A DNA stretch of 7,892 nt from Ruminococcaceae bacterium UBA6416 (GCA_002438505.1 DJPI01000063.1:1-7892), one strand, 5' to 3'; positions 1-6,713 are shown, numbered from the stretch's first letter. The notes: a model not told the origin generated them from the letters alone. Program-made: numbers and translations.

Positions 1-57
1 TTTTGCAGAACATAAAAAATTTCCGCAACATCCAACCTCTAAAATCCAACTTGCAAC
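1..57 (+). repeat. End of a dispersed intergenic repeat with heptad tail (left copy)
   Basis: The first bases (TTTTGCAGAACAT, then an A/T run, then TTTCCGCAA) match, almost base for base, the reverse complement of about 7661-7689 at the other end of the window. In both copies this segment runs into consecutive 7-base units of the form ATCYAAC. Here the units are ATCCAAC (30-36), CTCTAAA (37-43), ATCCAAC (44-50) and TTGCAAC (51-57), so the register is kept although two units have drifted. The body of this copy would lie off the window to the left. It does not look coding. That it is a family repeated elsewhere in the genome is inferred from the two copies seen here. Confidence 0.6.
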
Positions 58-107
58 TTTCCCCACGGCTTTCAAAAATTTTTGCTTGCAAAATATCCGC
101 AAAGCCT

Positions 108-136
108 TTGACAAGCTGTTGTTTTCCGTCTACAAT
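108..136 (+). promoter_or_regulatory. Strong sigma-A promoter
   Basis: A perfect -35 box TTGACA (108-113) is followed after exactly 17 bases by TACAAT (131-136), one mismatch from the -10 consensus. Transcription would start near 143, inside or at the edge of the LexA-type operator at 145-156. There is no recognisable gene for about 700 bases downstream, so the product is unknown: a short peptide, a small RNA or a decayed gene are all possible. Confidence 0.75.
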
Positions 137-144
137 TAATTATA

Positions 145-156
145 GAACATTTGTTC
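145..156. promoter_or_regulatory. LexA (SOS box) operator candidate
   Basis: GAACATTTGTTC is a perfect GAAC-N4-GTTC palindrome, the core of the Gram-positive SOS box bound by LexA (DinR in Bacillus). It lies just downstream of the -10 box of the 108-136 promoter and covers the expected start site, a position suited to repression. Two further half-sites follow, GAAC at 167-170 and GTTC at 183-186, but at the wrong spacing for a second box. The half-sites 153-157 and 166-170 can also pair as an RNA hairpin with an 8-base loop. The match is seen directly; LexA binding is inferred. Confidence 0.6.
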
Positions 157-232
157 GGTGTGTATCGAACGGAATTTGAAAAGTTCTGATGAGAAAATGA
201 ATTATGAAATGAATCGGTGAAACTGTCAGCTT

Positions 233-328
233 ATGTCTGAGGATGTTTGTGATGGTTGCTCGCCGGACTTTATTAAGAGGATCATTGAGCGATGTGTTAG
301 ACGTTCAGAGGAATTTCTAATGTGTTAG
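233..328 (+). CDS. Possible 31-residue peptide behind the SOS-type promoter
   Basis: This ATG-to-TAG frame encodes a charged 31-residue peptide starting MSEDVCDGCSPDF, with a CxxC pair (residues 6 and 9) and two more cysteines (21 and 31). It is one of the longer ATG-started frames soon after the promoter at 108-136. The only Shine-Dalgarno-like sequence, GGTGA at 213-217, is about 15 bases from the start, which is too far. A second weak frame, 252-320 (22 residues), overlaps it in another phase. No family is recognised. Both may be chance frames in a non-coding or decayed transcript; it is listed because it is a candidate product of an apparently SOS-controlled promoter. Confidence 0.15.
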   Translation: MSEDVCDGCSPDFIKRIIERCVRRSEEFLMC

Positions 329-475
329 GCATATTGACCTCATCAAGCATTCAAGAAAGCATGAGTGCGCAATATTATCAAAGAATGCCGACTGACCTGT
401 GGTGAAACTTCGGTCAATGCTTTTTCGGTATTCTTAAAAGAAGAATCTTCATTTCTCAAAACCGTTCGGAAAACG

Positions 476-533
476 CCACAAACAATACAATACAAAACAA
501 AACAAGACAAAACAAAAAGAAACCAAACAATAC
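476..533 (+). repeat. A/C-rich low-complexity tract (ACAAA/ACAAT-like units)
   Basis: Imperfect 5-base units such as ACAAT and ACAAA repeat through this tract, almost without T or G on the plus strand. It could be an unstructured RNA linker or a slippage-prone microsatellite. It is followed directly by the hairpin at 536-565. Confidence 0.6.
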
Positions 534-535
534 CA

Positions 536-565
536 CTCCCTCAATTCCTGCGGAATTTCGGGGAG
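536..565 (+). other. Imperfect hairpin after the A/C-rich tract
   Basis: CTCCC (536-540) can pair with GGGAG (561-565), and ATTCC (544-548) with GGAAT (552-556), separated by a small internal loop and closed by a 3-base loop. No T run follows, so it is not a standard terminator. Its role is unknown. Confidence 0.35.
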
Positions 566-718
566 GTCTGGGGCGCTGTTGATTTTGAATTTAAAATTGC
601 TCATCATCTGGTATTTGCCGAACAGCTTCCAAGCTCTTCCAATAATGCGACAGAAATGTTAACATTGTTGCTCAATTAACAAATCTTTAAAAATTCCGGT
701 TCTTTTGGTCGGATATTG

Positions 719-748
719 TTGACTAAGCGAGTAAAAATGTTGTATCAT
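719..748 (+). promoter_or_regulatory. Sigma-A promoter of the FN3 surface protein gene
   Basis: TTGACT (719-724) and TATCAT (743-748) each differ by one base from the sigma-A consensus and are 18 bases apart. Transcription would start near 755, giving a leader of about 100 bases before the start codon at 855. Confidence 0.6.
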
Positions 749-801
749 GGCATTATGAGCAAAGCAAAAAGGCGCAAATCACCGCCAATGTCACGCTCAC
801 T

Positions 802-825
802 GCCGGAACGGAGAATTTTTCCGGC
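802..825 (+). promoter_or_regulatory. Leader hairpin upstream of the ribosome binding site
   Basis: GCCGGAA (802-808) and TTCCGGC (819-825) form a perfect 7-bp stem with a 10-base loop. A run of seven T (833-839) begins 7 bases after the stem and ends just before the AGGAGG. The stem-to-T distance is longer than in a standard intrinsic terminator. It could act as a weak attenuator, a 5' stabiliser or nothing; only the structure is seen. Confidence 0.4.
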
Positions 826-840
826 GCAAATATTTTTTTC

Positions 841-846
841 AGGAGG
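841..846 (+). promoter_or_regulatory. Ribosome binding site that decides the start of the FN3 protein
   Basis: A perfect AGGAGG lies 8 bases before the ATG at 855 and only 2 bases before the in-frame ATG at 849. The spacing supports 855 as the true start, giving a protein that begins MNKTLQRV, a normal signal-peptide N-terminus. Confidence 0.85.
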
Positions 847-854
847 CAATGCAT

Positions 855-3791
855 ATGAACAAAACATTGCAAAGAGTGCTCAGTCTTGTCCTTTGCGTCC
901 TTATGGCGCTTTCGGGAGCAACTGTTGCATTCGCAGCTGACTCAGAGGAAGCCGTATCCTCCCTCGGTGCGCAATACTTCCTTTCAACAACTAACGCGGA
1001 AAACTCAAAGTTCGTTCTTGACGCAGCGGACAAGGAACTTGCAAAACAGAATCTTAACGCAAAAATTGATGAAAATCTTGACAAGGAAATATCCCTTGGA
1101 AGCCAGAACAGTATCCTCAAAATCAACCCCAAAAAGACGCTGAACCGCATTGGCCTTGTCATTGACCTCAACAGCGTTAACGGAATTTGCAAAACGCTTG
1201 ATTCCCTCAAAACAAAGGTTCTTGACGTTAAGGATAACGCCGTTTTCAATTTCACGTTCGGCGCCGCCGCAAAAGCCATTCTCGGCGATGTTTACAACTT
1301 CTCGCTCAAAACGTGGAAAACCGGAATGAGCCGGACAAAGAATGACACGGAAATCATCAACTGCCTTGTTTCAATACTCGGCGAAAACGCAAAGCTTTTT
1401 TCAAAGGTTGTTGACAAGTCCTTTGACCTCGGCGCCTTCAAATACGCTTTCAGCCTTGATGATCTTCTCGGTGAGGACGGAGTCTCCGGCTTTGTTAAAG
1501 GCTGGCTCGTCAGCAAAATTTATGATGACAAGGACTCCGCAGAGTACAAAGCGGCTTATGCAAAGGCAAAAACAGACTTTGACTCCTTTGTTTTTGAAGA
1601 CTTGATTCCCCTTCTTCTCAAGGACAAGCTCCCCGGCTTCAACCTCAGCAAGAGCATGAACATTGACCGCCTTTTCTCCGTTCTTCTTGAGTGTGGCTGG
1701 AAGGATTACTTTGTTGAGGACATCAAAAGCATCAAAATTAACAAAGAGGGCGCCGCGCTTGAAAAGCTCTCTGAAATCATGGAGTTTGACGGAGAGAACA
1801 TTGACACAAACAACCTTCCGCTTGACTCCTCAAAGGGTCTCAAAGCCCAGCTCAACAACATCCACGGCTATGTTATCTGTCAGTTCTTCCCCCATTTTGA
1901 CGGCTGGGTAAAGGGCAGTGACATCAAGCTGCTCGGAAAGAACTATTCAAGCTTTTTGAAATATGCCTCAAAGCACTTTTTCAAAAACGAGAACGCAAAG
2001 CCGGTTGATATCCTCAAGTATATTCTTTCAAGCATTGCCGAGGCGAACCCGGATTCCTCCGTTGCCGGATACTCCACAGCGGTTTCAGGCTCAAAGAGCC
2101 TCAAGGACGCAGTCAAAGCCCTGCTCATCTTCGGCGCAAAGGAAAACGGAATCCCCGTTAACGAAAAGGCCGCCGGATATGAAAACGTCCTCGGCGACTA
2201 TCTTGCATATTACGCAAACAAATTCACCGACCTCGGTTATAACGCCGGAAGCGGAAAAAGCGTTTGGACCGTTTTCAATGACATTCTCAACATCTATCTC
2301 ATTGACAAGGGCTTTGCAAAGGCGTTCAACCTGAATGTTAAAAAGACGGACTCACTCTTTGTTAAGCTTGACAAAATTATTGCAACAACAAAAATCTGGA
2401 GCATGACTGGAACAAAAAGGCAGTATAAGAGCGAGGAATTCATCAAGGGCTTCCTTGACTCGCTTTTGAGCTTTGACATTGAAAAAGCGCTTGACCTCAC
2501 CGTTGTCCGCTTTTCGGACGACTTTGGCTCGCTCAACCTTTCCGTTCTTCTTTATAACATTGCGTATAGCTTCCTTTCAAACTGGTTCGGAACTCCCGTG
2601 ATTGTTGCCTGCAACACAAAGGCCCCGTTCCAGACCGGTTTTGAAAACAAGTCGCTCAAGGTTCCCGTTGAAAAAATGTTCACAAAGCTCAATGAGAAAA
2701 AGGCCGCCATCCTTCCTCCGTTCCTTTTTGCCGGAGCGCTTGCGCTTGAGCTTTTCGGAAAGGAAAAAACGCCCGTTACCGTCTCCGGTTCCGCCGTCTC
2801 CAATCAGATATACACCGGAAAGGAAATTGTTCCCTCCTGCGTTTATGTCACGGTCAACGGCAAAAAGATTAAGGTTCCGTCATATCACTTCAAGGCCGAC
2901 CTTGTGAACAACACCAAACTCGGCACCGCAAGCGGAACCGTCACTCTTGACGGCGCGGTCAAAAACGCTTCCGTTGGCGTTCGTTTTAACATTGTCCTCG
3001 GAAAGGTTTCCGGCCTCAAGGCTTCCGCCGCGGGAACAACCGCTCTGAATCTCTCCTGGAACAAAGTTACCGGCGCAAAGGCCTATGTTGTTGAATACAC
3101 CGTCAAGGGAAGGAAGGTTTCAAAAACCGTTTTCTCAACCTCCCTTGCCGTCACCGGACTTTCCGCAGGAACGGCATACACATTCAGCGTTAAAGCCGTT
3201 TCAGGGTCATTCAGCGGCGCGGCTGCAACAATTTCCGCTTCAACAAAACCGGCAAAGGTCACCGGACTCAAGCTCAAAGGAAGGACTTCAAATTCAGTCA
3301 CCCTCACTTGGAACAGGGTTGCCGGAGCAAAGAAATATGAGGTTCAGCTTTTAAGAAACGGAAAATGGGTCACCGTTGCCTCGGTTTCAAAGAACTCGGC
3401 CGTAATCGGCAAGAAGTATATCAAAGCAAACTCCGCCTATTCATTCCGCGTCAGAGCCGTCGGCGCCGGCGGATACGGCGAATATTCAGCCGTTCTCAAG
3501 GTACTTTCCGGCCTTGCAAAGGTGACAAAGCTCAAGGCGGCAAAAAAGACCTCCTCCTCCGTCACTCTCAAATGGAACAAGGTTTCCGGCGCAAAGAGAT
3601 ATGAGGTCTGGATGTCAAACGGCAAGAAGTGGGTCAAGGTTTCGGCCGTTAAAAAGAACACCGCCACCGTCAAAAAAGGACTCAAAAAGAACACGAATTA
3701 CAAGTTCAAGGTCAGAGCATACAAGACCGTTTCAAAGGTCAATATTTACGGCGATTATTCCTCGGTTTTGAAGGTAAGAACCGGAAAGTAA
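855..3791 (+). CDS. Secreted fibronectin type III domain protein
   Basis: A 978-residue exported protein. Residues 1-27 are a signal peptide: short basic start, hydrophobic core VLSLVLCVLMAL, and likely cleavage after AFA before ADSEE. Residues of about 28-640 are not recognised; they look mostly helical and Leu/Lys/Asp-rich, with no catalytic motif that I can name. Residues of about 641-715 resemble the Ig-like module of clostridial surface proteins (the IYTGKEIVPS stretch, then a valine-rich strand pattern). Three FN3 modules follow at about 718-798, 802-886 and 890-976, each with the typical L-x-W-N-K/R-V-x-G-A-K strand and a late Y-x-F-x-V-R/K-A strand. There is no LPXTG motif, SLH domain, dockerin or C-terminal membrane segment. 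The very basic C-terminus might hold the protein to the cell wall or to anionic polymers, which is inference. It is a single-gene unit with its own promoter and terminator. A role in adhesion or matrix binding is plausible for the family but not shown. Confidence 0.9.
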   Translation: MNKTLQRVLSLVLCVLMALSGATVAFAADSEEAVSSLGAQYFLSTTNAENSKFVLDAADKELAKQNLNAKIDENLDKEISLGSQNSILKINPKKTLNRIGLVIDLNSVNGICKTLDSLKTKVLDVKDNAVFNFTFGAAAKAILGDVYNFSLKTWKTGMSRTKNDTEIINCLVSILGENAKLFSKVVDKSFDLGAFKYAFSLDDLLGEDGVSGFVKGWLVSKIYDDKDSAEYKAAYAKAKTDFDSFVFEDLIPLLLKDKLPGFNLSKSMNIDRLFSVLLECGWKDYFVEDIKSIKINKEGAALEKLSEIMEFDGENIDTNNLPLDSSKGLKAQLNNIHGYVICQFFPHFDGWVKGSDIKLLGKNYSSFLKYASKHFFKNENAKPVDILKYILSSIAEANPDSSVAGYSTAVSGSKSLKDAVKALLIFGAKENGIPVNEKAAGYENVLGDYLAYYANKFTDLGYNAGSGKSVWTVFNDILNIYLIDKGFAKAFNLNVKKTDSLFVKLDKIIATTKIWSMTGTKRQYKSEEFIKGFLDSLLSFDIEKALDLTVVRFSDDFGSLNLSVLLYNIAYSFLSNWFGTPVIVACNTKAPFQTGFENKSLKVPVEKMFTKLNEKKAAILPPFLFAGALALELFGKEKTPVTVSGSAVSNQIYTGKEIVPSCVYVTVNGKKIKVPSYHFKADLVNNTKLGTASGTVTLDGAVKNASVGVRFNIVLGKVSGLKASAAGTTALNLSWNKVTGAKAYVVEYTVKGRKVSKTVFSTSLAVTGLSAGTAYTFSVKAVSGSFSGAAATISASTKPAKVTGLKLKGRTSNSVTLTWNRVAGAKKYEVQLLRNGKWVTVASVSKNSAVIGKKYIKANSAYSFRVRAVGAGGYGEYSAVLKVLSGLAKVTKLKAAKKTSSSVTLKWNKVSGAKRYEVWMSNGKKWVKVSAVKKNTATVKKGLKKNTNYKFKVRAYKTVSKVNIYGDYSSVLKVRTGK
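3006..3785 (+). repeat. Three tandem FN3-coding repeats
   Basis: The three FN3 modules are alike at DNA as well as protein level. For example, the segment encoding W-N-K/R-V-x-G-A-K recurs near 3058, 3309 and 3573 as variants of AACAAGGTTTCCGGCGCAAAG, and modules 2 and 3 go on with a shared AAATATGAGGT-like stretch. Module spacing is about 250-265 bases. Such similarity suggests module duplication or gene conversion and could allow repeat-number variation between strains. Confidence 0.7.
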
Positions 3792-3803
3792 AAGACATCA
3801 AAA

Positions 3804-3840
3804 AGGGCTGCAATGAGGCAAAAAGCTTCATTGCAGCCTT
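3804..3840. terminator. Bidirectional intrinsic terminator between convergent genes
   Basis: GGCTGCAATGA (3806-3816) pairs perfectly with TCATTGCAGCC (3828-3838) around an 11-base loop, with A-T and G-T pairs extending the base. The plus-strand side is followed by a T-rich run (TTGGTTTTATTGTTT). The minus-strand side is followed by CCCTTTTTG. It therefore serves the FN3 gene ending at 3791 and the minus-strand gene ending at 3862. Confidence 0.85.
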
Positions 3841-3861
3841 GGTTTTATTGTTTCAAAACCC

Positions 3862-4332
3862 TTAATTAAGCAGCATTCCCTGATATTCTTCATAAGCGGC
3901 GGTATTTTTGACAACTCCGGCGGCAGAGCAAAAGATTCTTCCGAACCAATCCTTAGTTTCGCCTCCGAGGTTGTATGTGCCCTCGGCAAAGGAAGAAACC
4001 GTCAGCTTTGTTCCGTCATCAAAGGAAACGGTGTATGTTACGGGAGTGCCGAAAAGAACGGAGTCCGCCGGAACAGAAAAGCATTTTTTGTTTTGCCTGC
4101 GGACATCGAAAAGGTTGAACCTGCGGACAAATTCATCCGTTTCAACCTCGGTTAAATTGCGCGATTGCGAATTACCTTCAAAGTAAATTCCGGAAATGCG
4201 GCTTCTTTCAAGGGAAAGCGGAGTTTCACCGCCGGAGAAACACCAAACGGCTGCTGACGCCGCCGCAAGGCACAGCACCACGGCCGCAATGATTACAATA
4301 CGCGCGGATTTCTTCGTTTTTGGTCGTTTCAT
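3862..4332 (-). CDS. Small membrane-anchored extracytoplasmic protein, unknown function
   Basis: A 156-residue protein. The start at 4332 (MKRPKTKKSARIV) is chosen because AAGGAGGA stands directly upstream at normal spacing; a longer in-frame start at 4377 would lie inside the upstream gene and has no such site. A basic N-terminus (residues 1-10) is followed by one hydrophobic helix (about 11-32), so the remaining 120 residues or so should face outside. No proper lipobox is seen: the cysteines in and after the helix lack the L-A/S-G/A-C pattern. The outer part has a beta-rich look (TYTVSFDDGTKLTVSSF) but matches no family I know. Its ribosome binding site overlaps the stop codon of the protease gene, 14 bases upstream, so the two are probably co-transcribed and translationally coupled. 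An inhibitor or immunity partner of the protease is possible by position only (compare streptopain-Spi and staphopain-staphostatin operons). The base composition is closer to the dpa and FN3 genes than to the protease gene. Confidence 0.75.
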   Translation of the reverse strand: MKRPKTKKSARIVIIAAVVLCLAAASAAVWCFSGGETPLSLERSRISGIYFEGNSQSRNLTEVETDEFVRRFNLFDVRRQNKKCFSVPADSVLFGTPVTYTVSFDDGTKLTVSSFAEGTYNLGGETKDWFGRIFCSAAGVVKNTAAYEEYQGMLLN

Positions 4333-4346
4333 GGTGAACTTCCTCC

Positions 4347-5807
4347 TTAATAAGTAAAGTATATTGAACCATTCCATTTATACCGCGTTCCGGCCGGAGT
4401 GGTATAATAATAGCTTGAACCATACGATTGATACTCTGACATCTTAAAAGAAGTATAATTCGGATCCATAATTCGTATGGTAAACGAACCGTCAGTCCAA
4501 TCCAAGTACCCACAGTTTGCTACAGCATGCCCTATACTACCACTTTTAAGCATCATGCATATGGGATCTTCATTGTTAATTGCTGTGCGTATTTGCGCTC
4601 TAGTTCTAGCAGAGCTTGAGCTATTGACTATATATGACGCCGGAAGATAGCCGTCTAAGGTTGTGCGAGTGAATGATTGAGTTGCACCGGTATAATTCGA
4701 GTTCCTGTATTTGCTCGCATGTGAAGTGTTTTCAACAACATCAACAGCCGTAATTCGACCATGCCGGTTTGGCATTTCCCATCTGAGTACAGATGCTATT
4801 GTTGCCGCCCAACAGATCTTAAAGTTCCCTTGTAAAACGACTTGATATGAATCAAGGTAATCTCCCGCAGCCGTACCATGATTATTTGCAGCTGTTGGCC
4901 GTATGGCAGGTTATCCATTAAAATCTAACGTAAAATTCGCGCTTGAAGTTTCTTCAATATATGAAATTTTCTCGATGTTTCCGTCAAACTTAGCCATAAT
5001 ATTTTCGCCCACAGTAAGCACTGTCTCAGGAGCCGCTTTTCCCTTTGTTTCAAGCGACTTACGCGCTTCATTGGCTTCAACGGAATAGAAGCTTTGAGCT
5101 TCCTGAACAGATATTGTATTGCTGAAAAGTTCGTGCTGACTTATTGTTGTTTCCGCTGTGGAGAGTAGCTCAAAAGCCGATCCTGACTTGTTCGATCTTC
5201 TTTCTTGCATTGCAACTGAAAACGTAGGTGTTGATGGATATTGCTGTAATGGTATTATATCGTCTTCCTTAGTAACAACAAAAGCCCCTTGATTTTCTGA
5301 TAGTAAAACAAAATCTTCCCCCGGATTTTTTGCAATAGCCTCACCTAACTCGATCGCATTTCCATATGTTGAATATATTTGACCGTCATATTTACCAATC
5401 AAAATAGTTGCGATGATCATTCCATTGTAAACAACCGGGAATACAACCTTGTTGCCAACTGCCTGTGCTACTCCGTTATCTAAAAGCCCAACATAATTTA
5501 TTGGTGCACCCAAATATGCTTTACGAAGTTGTTCGGGGGTATAATTCCATCCCCACCAATCTGCTGGCAACTCAACTAACGCATATAATGCACGCGGAAC
5601 GGTTGTTTGAATAGCAAGGTTTAGATCTACATCCGTTAAAGTGTCTGCACAATCTACATATCTAGTAGTTGTCAACGAACTTGCATTGGTGGGAACAAGT
5701 ATTGAGCATGTTATAGTAAGCACGCAAACGAGTATTGCAATAAGTCTTTTGCCATAAATTTTAAATGTGGATGGTTTTTGACTAGTACTGGTTATTTTTT
5801 TTAACAT
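4347..5807 (-). pseudogene. Secreted papain-like cysteine protease, split by an in-frame stop
   Basis: One reading frame runs from the ATG at 5807 to the TAA at 4347-4349, broken only by a TAA at 4911-4913 (codon 299 of 486 before the final stop). The ATG at 5807 is chosen over an earlier one at 5888, which lies in the promoter; GGCGGTG is placed 5 bases before 5807. Residues 1-40 look like an N-terminal export signal (basic start, then LIAILVCVLTITCSILV). About 45-298 is a propeptide-like region that I cannot assign. After the stop comes a C39-like/papain-like catalytic domain: Cys in KICWAAT (position 332), His in SIGHAVANCGY (427) and Asp in RIMDPN (448), in the right order for Cys-His-Asp/Asn. 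Between the stop and the catalytic Cys there is no ATG, GTG or TTG in frame, so the catalytic domain cannot be made on its own; the first ATG (4775) lies after the Cys. Without read-through, only a 298-residue fragment without an active site is made. The 187 codons after the stop are otherwise intact, so the lesion is recent, a sequencing error, or read through. The gene is more AT-rich than its neighbours. Confidence 0.8.
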
Positions 5808-5859
5808 TGTTACACCGCCATTCTTAAATGTAGTATTTAGATATATATATTCTGTAATG

Positions 5860-5888
5860 AGGATACCATATATATCCATTAATGTCAA
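5860..5888 (-). promoter_or_regulatory. Sigma-A promoter of the protease operon
   Basis: On the minus strand, TTGACA (5888-5883) is followed after 17 bases by TATCCT (5865-5860), with a TG one base before it forming an extended -10. The -10 has two mismatches, offset by the perfect -35 and the TG. Transcription would start near 5853, about 46 bases before the ATG at 5807. Confidence 0.65.
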
Positions 5889-6101
5889 TATTTTTTCTGC
5901 AAAATTTCAAAAATTTTTATATAATTTTTTTCAAAATATTTTTCTAAATATTTTTATACATCTTATCGTGTCTTGGCACATATAAATGATAGATTAATAA
6001 TTTTATAAACACTTTCAATATTTAAGGTTAATGTATAGCTGCATATAGATGTATGTTAAACTTTCCACGTTTTTTTATTAATCATACATTGCTTGTATAA
6101 A
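5889..6101. other. AT-rich intergenic gap
   Basis: A very AT-rich stretch between the protease promoter and the dpaB terminator, with runs such as AAAATATTTTTCTAAATATT. I see no gene, clear hairpin or repeat in it. Such sequence can act as an upstream element for the neighbouring promoter, but nothing specific is visible. Confidence 0.5.
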
Positions 6102-6136
6102 AATAGCGCAGCAGCCTGTTAAACTACTGCGCTATT
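6102..6136 (-). terminator. Intrinsic terminator after dpaB
   Basis: Read on the minus strand, AATAGCGCAGTAG (6136-6124) pairs with CTGCTGCGCTATT (6114-6102) over 13 bp with one G-T pair and a 9-base loop, and is followed by TTTATAC. It starts only a few bases after the dpaB stop codon and closes the dpaAB unit, so no further lysine-pathway genes (asd, dapG, dapA, as in Bacillus) follow in this operon. Confidence 0.85.
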
Positions 6137-6140
6137 AATG

Positions 6141-6713
6141 TCATATAAACAGCGGCTGAATCTGCTGTTCCTCAAGGGCGGCCTCTGCCGCTTCTTTTGT
6201 TTTTTCAAAGTCACAGACAAGGGAAAACGGCTTGCCTGTTGCGTCATCCTGGCGCATTGGAATCATGTAAATGTGCTTTCTTGCCATAAGCAGTCCGATA
6301 TTCTTTGCCGCGGCGGCGAGCGAATCGTTGGAGGAAACGCCCAAAAGTATCGGTCTGCCGTTCCTCAGGTGAGATTTTGCCGCGAGGGTAACGGGTGTAT
6401 CGGCAATCGAGTTTGCAAGCTTTGAAAGTGTGTTTCCCGTGCAGGGAGAAATTATCAGCAGGTCAAGAAGCTTTTTCGGGCCTATCGGTTCGGCTGAGGC
6501 GATGTCCGCAATAATCTCATGCTGGCAGATTTTTTCAATCCGTGCGCAAAAGTCCGCCGCTTTTCCGAATCTGGTATCCGTTGAAAAGGCGTTGAAGGAC
6601 ATTATCGGAATCAGGCTGATGTCCTCTCTGCTGAGCTTTTCAAGCACGGAAACGGACTTTTCAAAGGTACAAAACGAGCCCGTGAGCGCATATCCGATTG
6701 TCGGTTTACTCAA
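6141..6713 (-). CDS. dpaB: Dipicolinate synthase subunit B
   Basis: A 190-residue flavoprotein-like subunit that works with DpaA to oxidise the lysine-pathway intermediate dihydrodipicolinate (or its hydrated form) to dipicolinic acid, the calcium-chelating solute of the spore core, in the mother cell. The family is recognised from GYALTGSFCTFEK at residues 7-19, SPCTGNTLSKLA at 89-100, PVTLAAKSHLRN at 107-118 and PMRQDD at 152-157. The length fits the family (about 190-200). The longer open frame reaching 6878 is not the gene, since it overlaps dpaA deeply and its extra residues are a shadow of that gene. I place the start at a TTG (6713-6711) that overlaps the end of dpaA, with GGGGTG 6 bases upstream. 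A GTG three codons earlier (6722) is the alternative but has a poorer site. No ATG fits the conserved N-terminus. The 8-base overlap with dpaA suggests translational coupling. Confidence 0.93.
   Translation of the reverse strand: MSKPTIGYALTGSFCTFEKSVSVLEKLSREDISLIPIMSFNAFSTDTRFGKAADFCARIEKICQHEIIADIASAEPIGPKKLLDLLIISPCTGNTLSKLANSIADTPVTLAAKSHLRNGRPILLGVSSNDSLAAAAKNIGLLMARKHIYMIPMRQDDATGKPFSLVCDFEKTKEAAEAALEEQQIQPLFI

Larger units (their letters stand above)
329..718 (+). other. Intergenic stretch without a convincing gene
   Basis: This stretch contains an open frame from a GTG at 365 to 679, but that frame has no good ribosome binding site, runs through the A/C-rich tract and resembles no known protein. 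A weak stem (TGACC 393-397 with GGTCA 412-416) is followed by five T at 421-425; it is too short to call a terminator. The rest holds the low-complexity tract and a small hairpin listed separately. Confidence 0.5.

Noticed and set aside
67..106. GGCTTT/AAAGCC inverted repeat upstream of the SOS-type promoter
   Set aside because: Short arms with a 28-base loop and no T run; not a credible terminator.
205..420. Possible riboswitch, prompted by two GGTGAAACT segments (near 213 and 401)
   Set aside because: The segments lack the surrounding conserved boxes of cobalamin or other known riboswitches, and I could not fold a convincing shared structure.
365..679. 104-codon open frame with a GTG start
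   Set aside because: No good ribosome binding site, its middle is translated A/C-rich low-complexity sequence, and the product resembles no known protein. It may at most be a decayed gene.
849..854. Earlier in-frame ATG for the FN3 protein
   Set aside because: It lies only 2 bases after AGGAGG, too close; the ATG at 855 has ideal spacing.
765..857. Protein-like stretch in another frame of the leader (ITANVTLTAGTENFSGANIFF)
   Set aside because: It looks like a beta-sandwich fragment but has no in-frame start nearby and is short; chance or a tiny gene relic cannot be separated.
716..940. 74-codon plus-strand frame across the FN3 gene leader
   Set aside because: It starts inside the promoter and overlaps the signal-peptide region of the FN3 gene in another phase, with no ribosome binding site.
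4347..4775. Stand-alone 142-residue gene starting at 4775
   Set aside because: The start lies after the catalytic Cys of the protease, has no ribosome binding site, and the upstream codons continue the same conserved domain in frame.
5808..5888. N-terminal extension of the protease to 5888
   Set aside because: The ATG at 5888 overlaps the -35 box, and the extension would put a non-signal sequence ahead of the export signal.
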